Part shown: positions 1-9,045 of the stretch, one piece after another | Layout of the letters: each line of letters begins with the position of its first letter | Numbering within the stretch: the stretch's first letter is position 1 | Assembly: GCA_002449665.1 (NCBI GenBank) | Contig: DJXH01000044.1 | Coordinates: 1 to 18,964, forward strand | Reading direction: 5' to 3' | Source of the DNA: Bacteroidales bacterium UBA7009 | Lineage (GTDB): Bacteria > Bacteroidota > Bacteroidia > Bacteroidales > Paludibacteraceae | Length of the DNA: 18,964 bases | Position numbers and translations under genes: made by a program | The notes under the pieces: generated by a model | The model's input: the letters and a program-made list of their open reading frames with translations, nothing else | Database searches by the model: none | What the model was told of the DNA's origin: nothing

Positions 1-1
1 A

Positions 2-1549
2 GTAATCGTGAACGTTACTCTTGCCAATGGCTGCCTGACATCTGACGACTTTATAGATGTTGACCAGTCGCTGCTCACAGCACAGGTAGGTAAGTTCTTG
101 GACGTAACAGCAGCCGAAACCAAACTGATGGGCGACTACGCTACTTGGAACGCAACTGCAGGCAACGAACAAGTAACCGGAATACGTTGGGAATACTCTA
201 TAGACAACGGCGTTACCTACAACGCACTGACAGCTGCTACCGTTATGCCGCGCACTATGGCAGAACAGTTGGTATATGTTCGCTATACTCCTATTAGTTC
301 TGAAGATTGCGCTGAACTCTCGAAGATAGCTATGGTCAATGTACAAGACATCACACGTGAGGTTAAAGACAACACGACCACGACTTGCGCCGGCGAGTTT
401 GTATCACGCTTACAGACACTCACGCTCACCGTTGATACCGCTTGGAACGATACCGTATATGATATCTTCTACGCCGACGGCTTGCAGTTCTTCGACAGCG
501 TATATACCTACCACATCACTCTTAACGAGGCATATACTGCAATGGAGAACGACACTATCTGTCCCGATGAGACTGCGTTCACGTATATAGATGGTAATGA
601 TTACGTTCCCGGCACATATACTATCAACCTCACAGCTGCTAACGGTTGCGACAGCATAGTAACGCTCAACGTATATCAATATACCAACACCTTGCCTGCA
701 CTTGACGGCAGCAATATGCCTCACGCTGTCTGCGGATATGCATACGATGTAGCAACACTGATTAACGACATCACTGCCACAACATCCGCTGACCCGCTGT
801 TCGTGAAGAACGCTACCTTCAGTGTTGAAGTGAAAGGCGAGGACGGCACTTGGGCTGCATACGACGGTCTCGGTCTGCCCGCCGATGTTGATAACATCAC
901 TCTGCGTGTTGCAGGCAACAGCGACTGCGGCAACTTCTACTCCAACGAGGTAGTACTGCCCATAGAGCAAGCTACGCCAGACAATATGGCAGACCACGAC
1001 TTGCTGCCCGCAGGCACCAAGTACGGAGGCTGGATACTGATGATCAACCTCAACTATGTACGTGAGAACTGCGTAGATGCTAACGGCAATGCACTCAATC
1101 CGAAACCCGAAAATGTACTCTGGTATCGTCAAGTAGGCGCTACCGTAGATACAGAGAACGATGAGTATATCGGCTCCGGCTACTACTACACACCTGACAA
1201 AGAGCTGCCCGCAGGCAACTACTACGGTATCATCAACCTTGATGCCAACGCAGACGATCCTTGCGGCTCTATCTGGCGCACGGTAGTGGTGATAAGCAAT
1301 CCTGTAGCTTCGGCTCCGAAGTTGCTGCCCAACCGCGTAGAGATTGGCGAGACGATGGAACTTATCTATCTTGACCCGACAGTGGAGACCACCGTTCGCG
1401 TTTACGATGCAGAAGGTCGTATGCTGCAGAGAATCACCACACAAGGCGAAAGCTCCATACAACTCAAAGCCGTTCAGACGGCAGGTATGTACCTCGTGAA
1501 GGTTGAGAGCGAAACACAAAGTGAAGTATTACGTTATATTGTTAAATAA
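2..1549 (+). CDS. C-terminal part of a modular T9SS-secreted surface protein (5' truncated by the window edge)
   Basis: The reading frame is open from the first bases, so the true start lies upstream and about 515 residues are visible. The chain consists of repeated beta-rich modules with a Cys-bearing signature: TICPDETAF followed about 30 residues later by NGCDSIVTLNV. The same module ending (TLANGCL) opens the fragment and a weaker copy begins near TTTTCAGEF. Such repeats are typical of long Bacteroidota adhesins. The last 85 residues, from about KLLPNRVEIGE to VLRYIVK, look like a type A T9SS C-terminal sorting domain (VRVYDAEGRMLQ, then GMYLVKV). The protein is therefore probably exported through the outer membrane and anchored or released at the cell surface. 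Its ligand is unknown. A beta-barrel gene follows 18 bases downstream. I am confident of the secretion class and unsure of the function. Confidence 0.85.
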   Translation, partial: VIVNVTLANGCLTSDDFIDVDQSLLTAQVGKFLDVTAAETKLMGDYATWNATAGNEQVTGIRWEYSIDNGVTYNALTAATVMPRTMAEQLVYVRYTPISSEDCAELSKIAMVNVQDITREVKDNTTTTCAGEFVSRLQTLTLTVDTAWNDTVYDIFYADGLQFFDSVYTYHITLNEAYTAMENDTICPDETAFTYIDGNDYVPGTYTINLTAANGCDSIVTLNVYQYTNTLPALDGSNMPHAVCGYAYDVATLINDITATTSADPLFVKNATFSVEVKGEDGTWAAYDGLGLPADVDNITLRVAGNSDCGNFYSNEVVLPIEQATPDNMADHDLLPAGTKYGGWILMINLNYVRENCVDANGNALNPKPENVLWYRQVGATVDTENDEYIGSGYYYTPDKELPAGNYYGIINLDANADDPCGSIWRTVVVISNPVASAPKLLPNRVEIGETMELIYLDPTVETTVRVYDAEGRMLQRITTQGESSIQLKAVQTAGMYLVKVESETQSEVLRYIVK

Positions 1550-1567
1550 TTATAGGAGGTTACGATT

Positions 1568-3103
1568 ATGAAAAAGTCAATGTTAGTTTTAGCAGTTTTG
1601 ATGCTCGCTTCTTCCTATAGTTTTGCACAAGAAGCACTCGTAGGCGTAAAAGCCAAACGCGACTCCACTTTGCAGGAGCTTGCATACAAGCCCGATAAAG
1701 ACTACTCTTTCCAAGTGGGCGATACCATTGTTATCCCCTACGCTGTAAAGCATTATCTTACGGGTGAAGAGCCTTCGGGTTGGGTATATCTCGTTCGCCA
1801 CACCATTCAGCAGATTGGCGGCAAACGTTTCCCCAACGGAATACTGGTAGGCGGTATATATTCGTGGATTGGTCCTGACGATGCATATCTGGTTGGTACC
1901 CCGGCTCCCAAAGCCGAGGGTACCGGCGAGACCAAGCCCGAGGTAAAAGAAGAGAAAAAACAGCCGCTTAAACCCGCTCCCAAAGGCGAAGGTAAGGTAA
2001 CTCCCGCAGAGGAGAAAACTCAACCCGCAGAGGAGAAAAAGCAGGAGGTAAAACCTGAAGAAGGGCAGACCGTTATCCCCGTTATCCCTGTTGTACCAGA
2101 CAAGACTGAAACGACCGAGCCTACCGACCCCAAACGCAAACCCGCACAGCGCGTTACTCCGGAAGAGCAACAGCCTGCCAAGGAAGGCAAGGAAGAGGTA
2201 AAGGAAGAGGAAGTTAAGCCTGCCGAGGAAGAGAAGCAGGAAGAGGCTGTTGAGGAAGAGAAAGAGGCAAAAGCCGACGAGGTTACCGAGCCGACAGACA
2301 CAGTAAAATACGGACAAGTTGATCGCTTCACTATCGGTCTTCGCGGAGGTATGGCAACTTACCTGCAAAGCACTACTCACAACACCAAACCCGCTATCGG
2401 CGGCGATGTACTGCTTGACCTGCAATATGCTCACTATTGGCAGACTAAACAAGACCATCTGCTTGGTCTGTTGGTAGGCGTTAGTGCCGGTTTCGCACAA
2501 GGCGGACTGAAGAACGAACTTAACGACACCTACACCAAGTATAACCCCGATGATGCATCAGAGAAGGTTATATACACTGTAACTGCCGATAAGGTAAAAG
2601 AAGACAACCGCGAGATACAATTGGAGATACCCATTATGTTCTCCTATATCTTCAACTCTCGTTTCTTCCTCAACGTTGGTCCGCGCTTGATGTTGCCCGT
2701 ATACACTCCTTATACGCAAAACTTCAAGAACCCGAACATCGATGCATACTTTGAGGACTGGGGCGTACACGTTCAGAACGAACTCGCAACAGGTAAACTA
2801 ACAGACACCCAATACAAAGGCAAGTCTGCCAACAAGATGAACCTCAACATACTGCTCGGCTTGGAACTCGGCTATGAGTGGACACTCAAAAACAAGAACT
2901 CTCTCGGTCTCGGTGTGTATGCCAACTATGACCTCTACAACACCTTCAAGCAGACCACGCAAGACAAGAGCCTTGTTGACGTTGCTCCAGCCGTTCCTAC
3001 CACGGTGGACGTAAACGCAGCATCGGAGATTTACACCAAACGTATGGGTTATCTTGATGCAGGTCTGAAGATTGCTTACCACTTCAACTGGTGGAAGAAA
3101 TAA
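1568..3103 (+). CDS. Outer-membrane beta-barrel protein with N-terminal SH3-like domain and Pro/Glu/Lys linker
   Basis: The protein has 511 residues. An AGGAGG sequence nine bases before the ATG gives unusual Shine-Dalgarno support for the start in this phylum. Residues 1-20 form a signal peptide ending SFAQ. Residues about 46-108 (VGDTIVIPYAVKHYLTGEEP, then GGIYSWIGPDDAYLV) resemble the SH3-like cell-wall-binding domains of phage endolysins, which carry an ATGE-IP-W...INSW pattern. This match is by eye only. Residues about 111-249 are a charged linker rich in Pro, Glu and Lys with short repeats such as PAEEK. Residues about 252-511 alternate polar and aromatic residues and end in YHFNWWKK, as expected of an outer-membrane barrel. 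I infer that the N-terminus sits in the periplasm, perhaps touching peptidoglycan, with the linker spanning to the barrel. The gene follows a T9SS cargo gene by 18 bases and is closed by a strong hairpin, so the two may form a transcription unit. Confidence 0.8.
   Translation: MKKSMLVLAVLMLASSYSFAQEALVGVKAKRDSTLQELAYKPDKDYSFQVGDTIVIPYAVKHYLTGEEPSGWVYLVRHTIQQIGGKRFPNGILVGGIYSWIGPDDAYLVGTPAPKAEGTGETKPEVKEEKKQPLKPAPKGEGKVTPAEEKTQPAEEKKQEVKPEEGQTVIPVIPVVPDKTETTEPTDPKRKPAQRVTPEEQQPAKEGKEEVKEEEVKPAEEEKQEEAVEEEKEAKADEVTEPTDTVKYGQVDRFTIGLRGGMATYLQSTTHNTKPAIGGDVLLDLQYAHYWQTKQDHLLGLLVGVSAGFAQGGLKNELNDTYTKYNPDDASEKVIYTVTADKVKEDNREIQLEIPIMFSYIFNSRFFLNVGPRLMLPVYTPYTQNFKNPNIDAYFEDWGVHVQNELATGKLTDTQYKGKSANKMNLNILLGLELGYEWTLKNKNSLGLGVYANYDLYNTFKQTTQDKSLVDVAPAVPTTVDVNAASEIYTKRMGYLDAGLKIAYHFNWWKK
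2003..2039 (+). repeat. Short tandem repeat in the linker coding region
   Basis: The 16-base string CCCGCAGAGGAGAAAA occurs at 2003-2018 and again at 2024-2039, a 21-base period that encodes PAEEKTQ then PAEEKKQ. The period is a multiple of three, so slippage would lengthen or shorten the linker without breaking the frame. Confidence 0.75.
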
Positions 3104-3105
3104 AC

Positions 3106-3164
3106 AACCGCTATACGGTTTTAATCAAACAAGGGAGGATGCCGCCGTGGCATCCTCCCTTGTT
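3106..3164 (+). terminator. Strong hairpin terminator after the beta-barrel gene
   Basis: A perfect 16-bp stem pairs 3128-3143 (AACAAGGGAGGATGCC) with 3149-3164 around the 5-base loop GCCGT, and is followed by TAATATAA. A smaller 5-bp hairpin (AACCG-ctata-CGGTT) lies at 3106-3120 just before it. The large stem ends in TTGTT rather than a long T-run. It sits between the end of one gene and the promoter of the next, so termination is its most likely role. Confidence 0.85.
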
Positions 3165-3200
3165 AATATAACGGCACTATTTGGTTAAAATTCATATCAA

Positions 3201-3232
3201 TTTGCTAATTACAAATAATTGCCGTATCTTTG
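3201..3232 (+). promoter_or_regulatory. Bacteroidota-type promoter driving the tamB-yifB-GH3 gene run
   Basis: TTTG at 3201-3204 and TATCTTTG at 3225-3232 are separated by 20 bases, matching the -33 TTTG / -7 TAnnTTTG consensus known from Bacteroides. Transcription would start near 3238-3240, giving a 5' leader of about 40 bases before the TTG start at 3278. Confidence 0.85.
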
Positions 3233-3277
3233 CACACTTTACATATATGCTGCTAAACACAATAGGCGCGAAAGACA

Positions 3278-6200
3278 TTGAAACGCTTTCTTTACATATT
3301 GCTCATCTTCCTGCTATGCACCGTGATGGTAGCAGTCAGCGGCATTATGCTGCTGCGCTCTGAGCGCGTACAGACTGCTCTTACACAACTGCTTACGGAG
3401 GAGTTATCGCGCGGATTAGGCGTAGATGTAAGCGTAGAGCGTGTCAAACTGACATTCTTTAACAGCCTTGAGGTGGACGGACTGTACATAAGCGACCAAA
3501 CTGGTGATACACTGATATATATGCCCGAGACCCGCATTGCCTTTAACCCCTTCGCCATAGAAAACCGACTGCTTAACTTCCCCCGAATAGAAATAAACGA
3601 CCCGTATATATACTTCAAGCAAGACAGCAACGCCACCAATATAGACTTCCTCGTTCGCGCATTCTCTTCGGGCAACGACTCTTCGAGTTTCGATTACAAC
3701 TTGTCACTTGACCGCTTCAGCCTGACCAATGCCAAAATACGATACAGCCATCTGCCGACAGGCAGAGACATAATGGCAAGCCGCATCAACGCCGATGTCA
3801 GCCTGCCTTTCGTCGGGAAAGACAGCATAGATGCCGCCCTTGCAGCACTTGACCTTCGCCTGCAAATGCGAGGCGTAGATGCCTACGTGGACGGCTCTTT
3901 TCACGGTTCGTTTGACACCTTGTTTGCTGACAACCTGAATATCACCTACCGTGGTGTACGTATGCTGACGGGCGATGTGTATATAGCCTCGCCCTTGCAG
4001 TTTGACCTCGCCCAAGCCCACGTTAATTGCAACGACCTTTATTGCAACCACTCGCTGCTACAAGACCTTTTGTCCGACCTGCTGCGCCACCCCGTCAGTA
4101 TGCCGCAGCCGCTTAAAGGACTCGGAGACATACACTACAAAGGTATGCTCACCGGTCATCTCGACAGCCTGCTGCTGCATGGTGCTTTCATCACCTCCGC
4201 CGGCACCGTTACCACCGACTGCGTACTTAGCACGGACACCACCTTCTCTTGGATTGACTTCAACGGCAAGGTCTCTTCCCGCCGCTTCCTTCTCTCCCGC
4301 CTGCTCCCGGGCAAAGGTTTCGGGCGGGTAAGCCTCAACGCAGACCTCAACGCCAAGTACAGAAAAGACCAACCACTGCAAGCGCGAGGCAAAGCCGACA
4401 TCACATCGTTCTACTACCGGCAATACACCTACCACAATATACATATCAACGGACGGCTTTCGGACGACAACTTCACGGGCATGGTCGTATCAAAAGATCC
4501 GAACATCGCTTTCAGTCTGAACGGCGACATTGCCTTGCGTGAGCAACCGATGGCAAAAATGATGCTACGGCTCGAACATCTGCGCACCGACGAACTCAAA
4601 CTGACACGAAGCGGCACTAACCCCGACCTTAGTCTTACTACCGACATCAACCTCTACACCACAGCCGGCAAAGGCAATACGCTTGACCGACTGAACGGAT
4701 ACGTCAAGTTAGACTCCATACGTATTGAGAGAAACAGCAAAACGCTGAACGTTAGCGAAATAGATATGACTGTTGCTTCGGGCGACCACTCTTCTTTCAA
4801 ACTCAAAAACAACTTTATTCAAGCCGGCTTGAGCGGCGATGTGGCTTGGTCAACTATGCCGGTTACGATTCGCCGGATGGCTCATAAACTGCTGCCACGC
4901 TTTATAGATGCCCCAAAAGGCTCGTCCGACAACGACTTTGATTTCTACTGCTACATCACCGACCTTGATACCCTGCTGACATTCTTCGATATGGGCGACA
5001 TCTCCATACCCTACAAGCAGATTATCAAAGGCACTATGACAGAGAGCGACGGCAGCTACGGTTTGCAGTTCTATGTCCCGCAAGTGGGCTTAGGCAACCA
5101 CGAGATAAAAGACATAGCCTTCAACCTTGCAGGCGAGAACGAGCAGGCAATGATGGCTTTCAAACTGCTTGAGCGCACCCTTGACTACGACTCCACCCAA
5201 CTGCGCATAGGCGACATCAACATGCGCCTGACGACAATAGTGAGAAACGACTCACTGCTCACTACTGTCAATTTCAGTCCCGAAGCCGGCAAAGACGATG
5301 AAGACATACGTATCAACACCCACCTTTCGCGCTACAAGAACAAACCTTTTGTGAGCGTTCATATACAGCCGTCATCCTTCGTCTTGCGCGATACGGTGTG
5401 GAACCTGAGCGACTCGCATATAGAGTATGCCGCAGCCGATACCACTTTAGCCGTAACGGACTTTGCACTATACTGTCCCTCGCAAGCCATACGCGCCACC
5501 GGTATGGCTTCCACCAACGACCGTGACTCCATACAAATAGATATGCAGCATATCGAACTGAGTTACCTTATGCAGTATTTCGGTCTTGAGAAAGCGCTAT
5601 CAGCCAATGGTCCCGTATCGGGCTGGGCTACGCTCTACTCGCTCTTCAGGCAGCCTATATTTGAAGCCAAACTGCTGATGCCCGATGCCTACCTCAACCA
5701 CACCTCGCTCGGCAGATTGGAAGCCACAGCATCGCTTGACCACAAGAACCACCGAGTACTCATAGAAGCCGATGCCGTACAAGACGGACACCATATAGTA
5801 CACCTTGACGGCAACATAAGACCGCTTGAACACTATTGGGAGTTGTTTCTTGACGTGGACAGCACCGACCTTAACCTCGTGAATTACTGGACAGAAGGTA
5901 TCGTAGATAATATCTCCGGCAGAGGCTACGGCAACATACACGTCTTCGGCAGACATCTTGAAACTTGGGTTACAGCCCGCCTGCTCGCCAAGAATGCTTC
6001 GCTAAAAGTGCCGTTTACCGGAGCGGAATACCACCTTACCGACTCTATTATACTTGACACTGCCGCTATCGTCTTCCCCAACGTGTGCCTCACCGATGCC
6101 GAAGGACACATAGGGCATATACGCGGAGAGGTTACGCACAACGCCTTTAAGGACTTTGCCTATCACCTGACAGCCTCGTTCAACAATCTGCTTGCCATAG

Positions 6201-7453
6201 ACGAACCTTACTCGCCGCAGAATATCTACTACGGCAAGGTCTATGCCACAGGTTGGCTTGACCTTCACGGCGACAAAGCGGGCAACTACATAGACGTTCG
6301 TGCGCGCACCGCTCCTCATTCACAGTTTAACCTCAACGTCAACTCCACCTCCAATGCCACTGACAACAGTTTTATAGAGTTCGTATCAGAGGAGCCGGAA
6401 GAGTTGCCCGAATCATATCTTGAGCGCAAGATGCTTGAAAAGAAGAAATTAGAGGAGAACAAGCCCAAGTCTAAATACGAACTGTCGCTCAATATCGATG
6501 CCACTCCCGATGCCACCGTCAACGTGCTCCTCAACTCCGGCAACGGCGACGGACTGACCGGCAAAGGTGAGGGCAGCCTCCGTCTGCTGATGGACGAGAG
6601 CAACGGCGTGAAGATGTACGGTACCTACACTCTCCAAAGCGGCAGTTTTGCCTACACGGTCGGCAGGATTATCCGCCGCGATTTTCTGATAGCAGACGGC
6701 TCTACGGTCAGTTGGTCGGGCGACCCGCTGCAGCCTGTGCTGAACGTAACGGCTAAATACAAAGTTACAGCCTCTCTGCGCGACCTTTTCGGCGACGACA
6801 TCACGCAACTTGCCACCGACCGCACCTCCGTGCCGGTAGAGTGTATGCTCTATATCACCGACCGTCTGTTCAACCCCGTGCTGCGCTTCGGTATAGAGTT
6901 GCCGCAATCGGACGAAGCGGTAGCATCACAAGTGAGGTCGGTCATCAACTCCGACGAGATGCTGATGCGCCAAGTGGTCTATCTGCTCGTCTTCAACCGT
7001 TTCTTCACGCCGGAGTATATGCAGAACACATCCTCTGCCGCCAACGACACCTACTCTCTGCTCTCCTCTACGCTGACGGGACAGGTGAACGCTTGGCTGT
7101 CAAGACTGACAGACATAGTGCAGGTCGGCTTTAATTTCCGCACCGACGGTGAGGGAGCATCAGCCTCGCAGGAATATGAAACACAATTTCAAATTCACCC
7201 CGTCAACCGCCTGAGTATCAACGGCAACTTCGGCTACCGCTACAACGACATAAGCAACCGACCTTTCTACGGCGATGTGGACGTGGAGTACCAACTCACA
7301 CGCGATGGCAAACTGCGCGCCAAAGCCTTCACACATACCGTGGACAAGTACTCCCTCAAGCAAGCAAGTACCGTACAAGGCGTGGGGCTTATCTTCCGAC
7401 ACGACTTCAACATCGGAGAAAAGAAAAAGAAAAAAAGCAAGAACACCAAATAA
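3278..7453 (+). CDS. tamB: TamB-like translocation/assembly module protein (AsmA-like, DUF490)
   Basis: The protein has 1391 residues. I accept the TTG start at 3278 because it gives MKRFLYILLIFLLC, an N-terminal membrane anchor of about residues 4-27, and lies about 40 bases behind a clear promoter; no ATG fits as well. Residues about 28-130 resemble the AsmA-like N-terminus (LLTEELSRGLGVDVSVERVK). A very long beta-rich middle follows. A charged helical stretch near residues 1043-1066 (ESYLERKMLEKKKLEENKPK) precedes the TamB/DUF490 domain, recognisable from ASLRDLFGDDITQLATDR and FGIELPQSDEAVASQVRS. TamB family proteins bridge the inner and outer membranes and are tied to outer-membrane protein insertion and phospholipid transport. 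The length is within the usual range for this phylum. The tail is Lys-rich (GEKKKKKSKNTK). The partner TamA/TamL is not in the window. yifB begins 10 bases after the stop. Confidence 0.9.
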   Translation: MKRFLYILLIFLLCTVMVAVSGIMLLRSERVQTALTQLLTEELSRGLGVDVSVERVKLTFFNSLEVDGLYISDQTGDTLIYMPETRIAFNPFAIENRLLNFPRIEINDPYIYFKQDSNATNIDFLVRAFSSGNDSSSFDYNLSLDRFSLTNAKIRYSHLPTGRDIMASRINADVSLPFVGKDSIDAALAALDLRLQMRGVDAYVDGSFHGSFDTLFADNLNITYRGVRMLTGDVYIASPLQFDLAQAHVNCNDLYCNHSLLQDLLSDLLRHPVSMPQPLKGLGDIHYKGMLTGHLDSLLLHGAFITSAGTVTTDCVLSTDTTFSWIDFNGKVSSRRFLLSRLLPGKGFGRVSLNADLNAKYRKDQPLQARGKADITSFYYRQYTYHNIHINGRLSDDNFTGMVVSKDPNIAFSLNGDIALREQPMAKMMLRLEHLRTDELKLTRSGTNPDLSLTTDINLYTTAGKGNTLDRLNGYVKLDSIRIERNSKTLNVSEIDMTVASGDHSSFKLKNNFIQAGLSGDVAWSTMPVTIRRMAHKLLPRFIDAPKGSSDNDFDFYCYITDLDTLLTFFDMGDISIPYKQIIKGTMTESDGSYGLQFYVPQVGLGNHEIKDIAFNLAGENEQAMMAFKLLERTLDYDSTQLRIGDINMRLTTIVRNDSLLTTVNFSPEAGKDDEDIRINTHLSRYKNKPFVSVHIQPSSFVLRDTVWNLSDSHIEYAAADTTLAVTDFALYCPSQAIRATGMASTNDRDSIQIDMQHIELSYLMQYFGLEKALSANGPVSGWATLYSLFRQPIFEAKLLMPDAYLNHTSLGRLEATASLDHKNHRVLIEADAVQDGHHIVHLDGNIRPLEHYWELFLDVDSTDLNLVNYWTEGIVDNISGRGYGNIHVFGRHLETWVTARLLAKNASLKVPFTGAEYHLTDSIILDTAAIVFPNVCLTDAEGHIGHIRGEVTHNAFKDFAYHLTASFNNLLAIDEPYSPQNIYYGKVYATGWLDLHGDKAGNYIDVRARTAPHSQFNLNVNSTSNATDNSFIEFVSEEPEELPESYLERKMLEKKKLEENKPKSKYELSLNIDATPDATVNVLLNSGNGDGLTGKGEGSLRLLMDESNGVKMYGTYTLQSGSFAYTVGRIIRRDFLIADGSTVSWSGDPLQPVLNVTAKYKVTASLRDLFGDDITQLATDRTSVPVECMLYITDRLFNPVLRFGIELPQSDEAVASQVRSVINSDEMLMRQVVYLLVFNRFFTPEYMQNTSSAANDTYSLLSSTLTGQVNAWLSRLTDIVQVGFNFRTDGEGASASQEYETQFQIHPVNRLSINGNFGYRYNDISNRPFYGDVDVEYQLTRDGKLRAKAFTHTVDKYSLKQASTVQGVGLIFRHDFNIGEKKKKKSKNTK

Positions 7454-7463
7454 GTCTTCATTT

Positions 7464-8999
7464 ATGCTCATTAAATGTTATTCCGCAGCACTGCAAGGCA
7501 TATCCGCCTCACTCGTAACCATTGAGATTCACGCCGTGAGCGGTGCGGATTTCTCGCTTGTCGGTCTGCCAGACAATGCCGTAAAGGAGAGTCGCGACCG
7601 CATACGCGCCGCCCTGCTCGTCAACGGCTACCACCTGCCCGTCAAGCGGCTTACAATCAATATGGCTCCCGCCGACCTCAAAAAAGAAGGCTCTTGCTAC
7701 GACCTGCCCCTCGCTATCGGTATGCTCCACGTGGCAGAAGAACTGCCTGCCAAACACCTCGAAGACTATATGATGGTGGGCGAACTGTCGCTTGACGGAA
7801 CGCTGCAACCCATAAGAGGCATACTGCCTATAGCCCTTTGCGCGAAGGAAAACAACTTCAAAGGTCTTATTCTCCCCGCTGCCAATGCTCGAGAAGCAGC
7901 CGTAGTGGAAGGATTAGACGTGATTGCGGCAGATACACTGCTTGACGTTATAAGACACCTGAGCGACATACAGACCATACCTCCTACGCAAGCCTGCCTT
8001 GATGACGACCTTATGCAGAACGCCCATACCGACGATGCCGACTTCTCCGACATACGCGGACAACAGGCTGTGAGACGCGCTATGGAGGTGGCAGCAGCAG
8101 GCGGACATAATATGCTGATGGTAGGTCCTCCGGGGGCAGGTAAGTCTATGCTTGCCAAACGTCTGCCCACCATACTGCCGCCGCTCACATTAGACGAGGC
8201 TCTCGAAACGACCAAGATACACTCCGTGGCGGGACTGCTACATAATGGTCAGGCACTCGTCCGCCAACGCCCTTTCCGCTCGCCACACCATACAATCACA
8301 GATGTGGCACTCATAGGCGGCGGACAGAACCCGCGCCCGGGGGAGATAAGTCTTGCCCACAACGGCGTACTCTTCCTTGACGAGGTACCCGAATACAAAC
8401 GCTCCGTATTAGAGGTAATGCGCCAGCCGCTTGAAGACAGGAAAATCACCGTCTCACGCCAAAAGCAGACCGTCGATTACCCTGCTTCGTTTATGCTCGT
8501 TGCCGCTATGAACCCCTGCCCTTGCGGTCATTACGGCGACCCGCAGCATACCTGCGTATGTACGCCCTCACAGATACACAGATACAAAAGTCGACTTTCC
8601 GGTCCGCTGCTCGACCGCATAGATATCCACTGCTCCGTGCAAGCCGTACCATACGAACTGCTACGTAGCGAACAGCCGAGCGAGTCGTCGGCCGTAGTAC
8701 GCGAAAGAGTGGTGAAAGCCCGAAACATACAGCAACAACGCTTTGCCGGCACGCCTATCCACTGCAACGCGCAGATGTCTGCCAAGCAAGTTCGCAAGTA
8801 CTGCCGCATAGACGAGGCAGGCGACAAACTGCTCAGAAACGCTATGGACAAATTCGGACTGAGCGCACGAGCCTACGACCGTATACTCAAAGTGGCACGC
8901 ACCATCGCTGACCTTGACGGCGCGAACGACATCACCTCCGTACACCTTATGGAAGCCATCTCCTATCGCCAACTCGACAGGGATACGTGGGGAGAATAG
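7464..8999 (+). CDS. YifB/ComM family magnesium-chelatase-like AAA ATPase
   Basis: The protein has 511 residues, the normal length for this family. The ATG at 7464 is chosen because homologues begin with a YS(A)ALxGI motif, seen here as MLIKCYSAALQGISASLV. The open frame extends further upstream only as an overlap with tamB. Residues about 20-140 form the Lon-protease-like fold (VGLPDNAVKESRDRIRAAL, VGELSLDG). Walker A is GPPGAGKS at 221-228 and Walker B is VLFLDE at 302-307. A four-Cys cluster (C352, C354, C364, C366 in NPCPCGHYG...CVC) and SGPLLDRID at 379-387 are both typical. ComM in other bacteria is a hexameric helicase that promotes branch migration during natural transformation; that role is known for the family but not shown for this organism. 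A shared transcript with tamB is likely, given the 10-base gap. Confidence 0.92.
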   Translation: MLIKCYSAALQGISASLVTIEIHAVSGADFSLVGLPDNAVKESRDRIRAALLVNGYHLPVKRLTINMAPADLKKEGSCYDLPLAIGMLHVAEELPAKHLEDYMMVGELSLDGTLQPIRGILPIALCAKENNFKGLILPAANAREAAVVEGLDVIAADTLLDVIRHLSDIQTIPPTQACLDDDLMQNAHTDDADFSDIRGQQAVRRAMEVAAAGGHNMLMVGPPGAGKSMLAKRLPTILPPLTLDEALETTKIHSVAGLLHNGQALVRQRPFRSPHHTITDVALIGGGQNPRPGEISLAHNGVLFLDEVPEYKRSVLEVMRQPLEDRKITVSRQKQTVDYPASFMLVAAMNPCPCGHYGDPQHTCVCTPSQIHRYKSRLSGPLLDRIDIHCSVQAVPYELLRSEQPSESSAVVRERVVKARNIQQQRFAGTPIHCNAQMSAKQVRKYCRIDEAGDKLLRNAMDKFGLSARAYDRILKVARTIADLDGANDITSVHLMEAISYRQLDRDTWGE

Positions 9000-9013
9000 A
9001 CATAAAGAATAAC

Positions 9014-9029
9014 GCCGCCGATATGCGGC
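9014..9029 (+). other. Small intercistronic hairpin
   Basis: GCCGC at 9014-9018 pairs with GCGGC at 9025-9029 around CGATAT, in the 46-base gap between the ATPase gene and the glucosidase gene. The stem is only 5 bp and no T-run follows, so I read it as a possible mRNA processing or stability element rather than a terminator. Confidence 0.35.
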
Positions 9030-9045
9030 ATAAACATAACTCACA

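Noticed and set aside
1999..2330. Possible CRISPR-like repetition in the barrel gene linker
   Set aside because: The repeats are short, in-frame Pro/Glu/Lys codons of a coding linker with no regular spacers.
7275..7463. Upstream extension of the YifB frame, overlapping the tamB end across a run of seven A residues near 7430
   Set aside because: A slip on the A-run could in theory fuse TamB to YifB, but the ATG at 7464 gives the exact family N-terminus and length, so the overlap is probably accidental.
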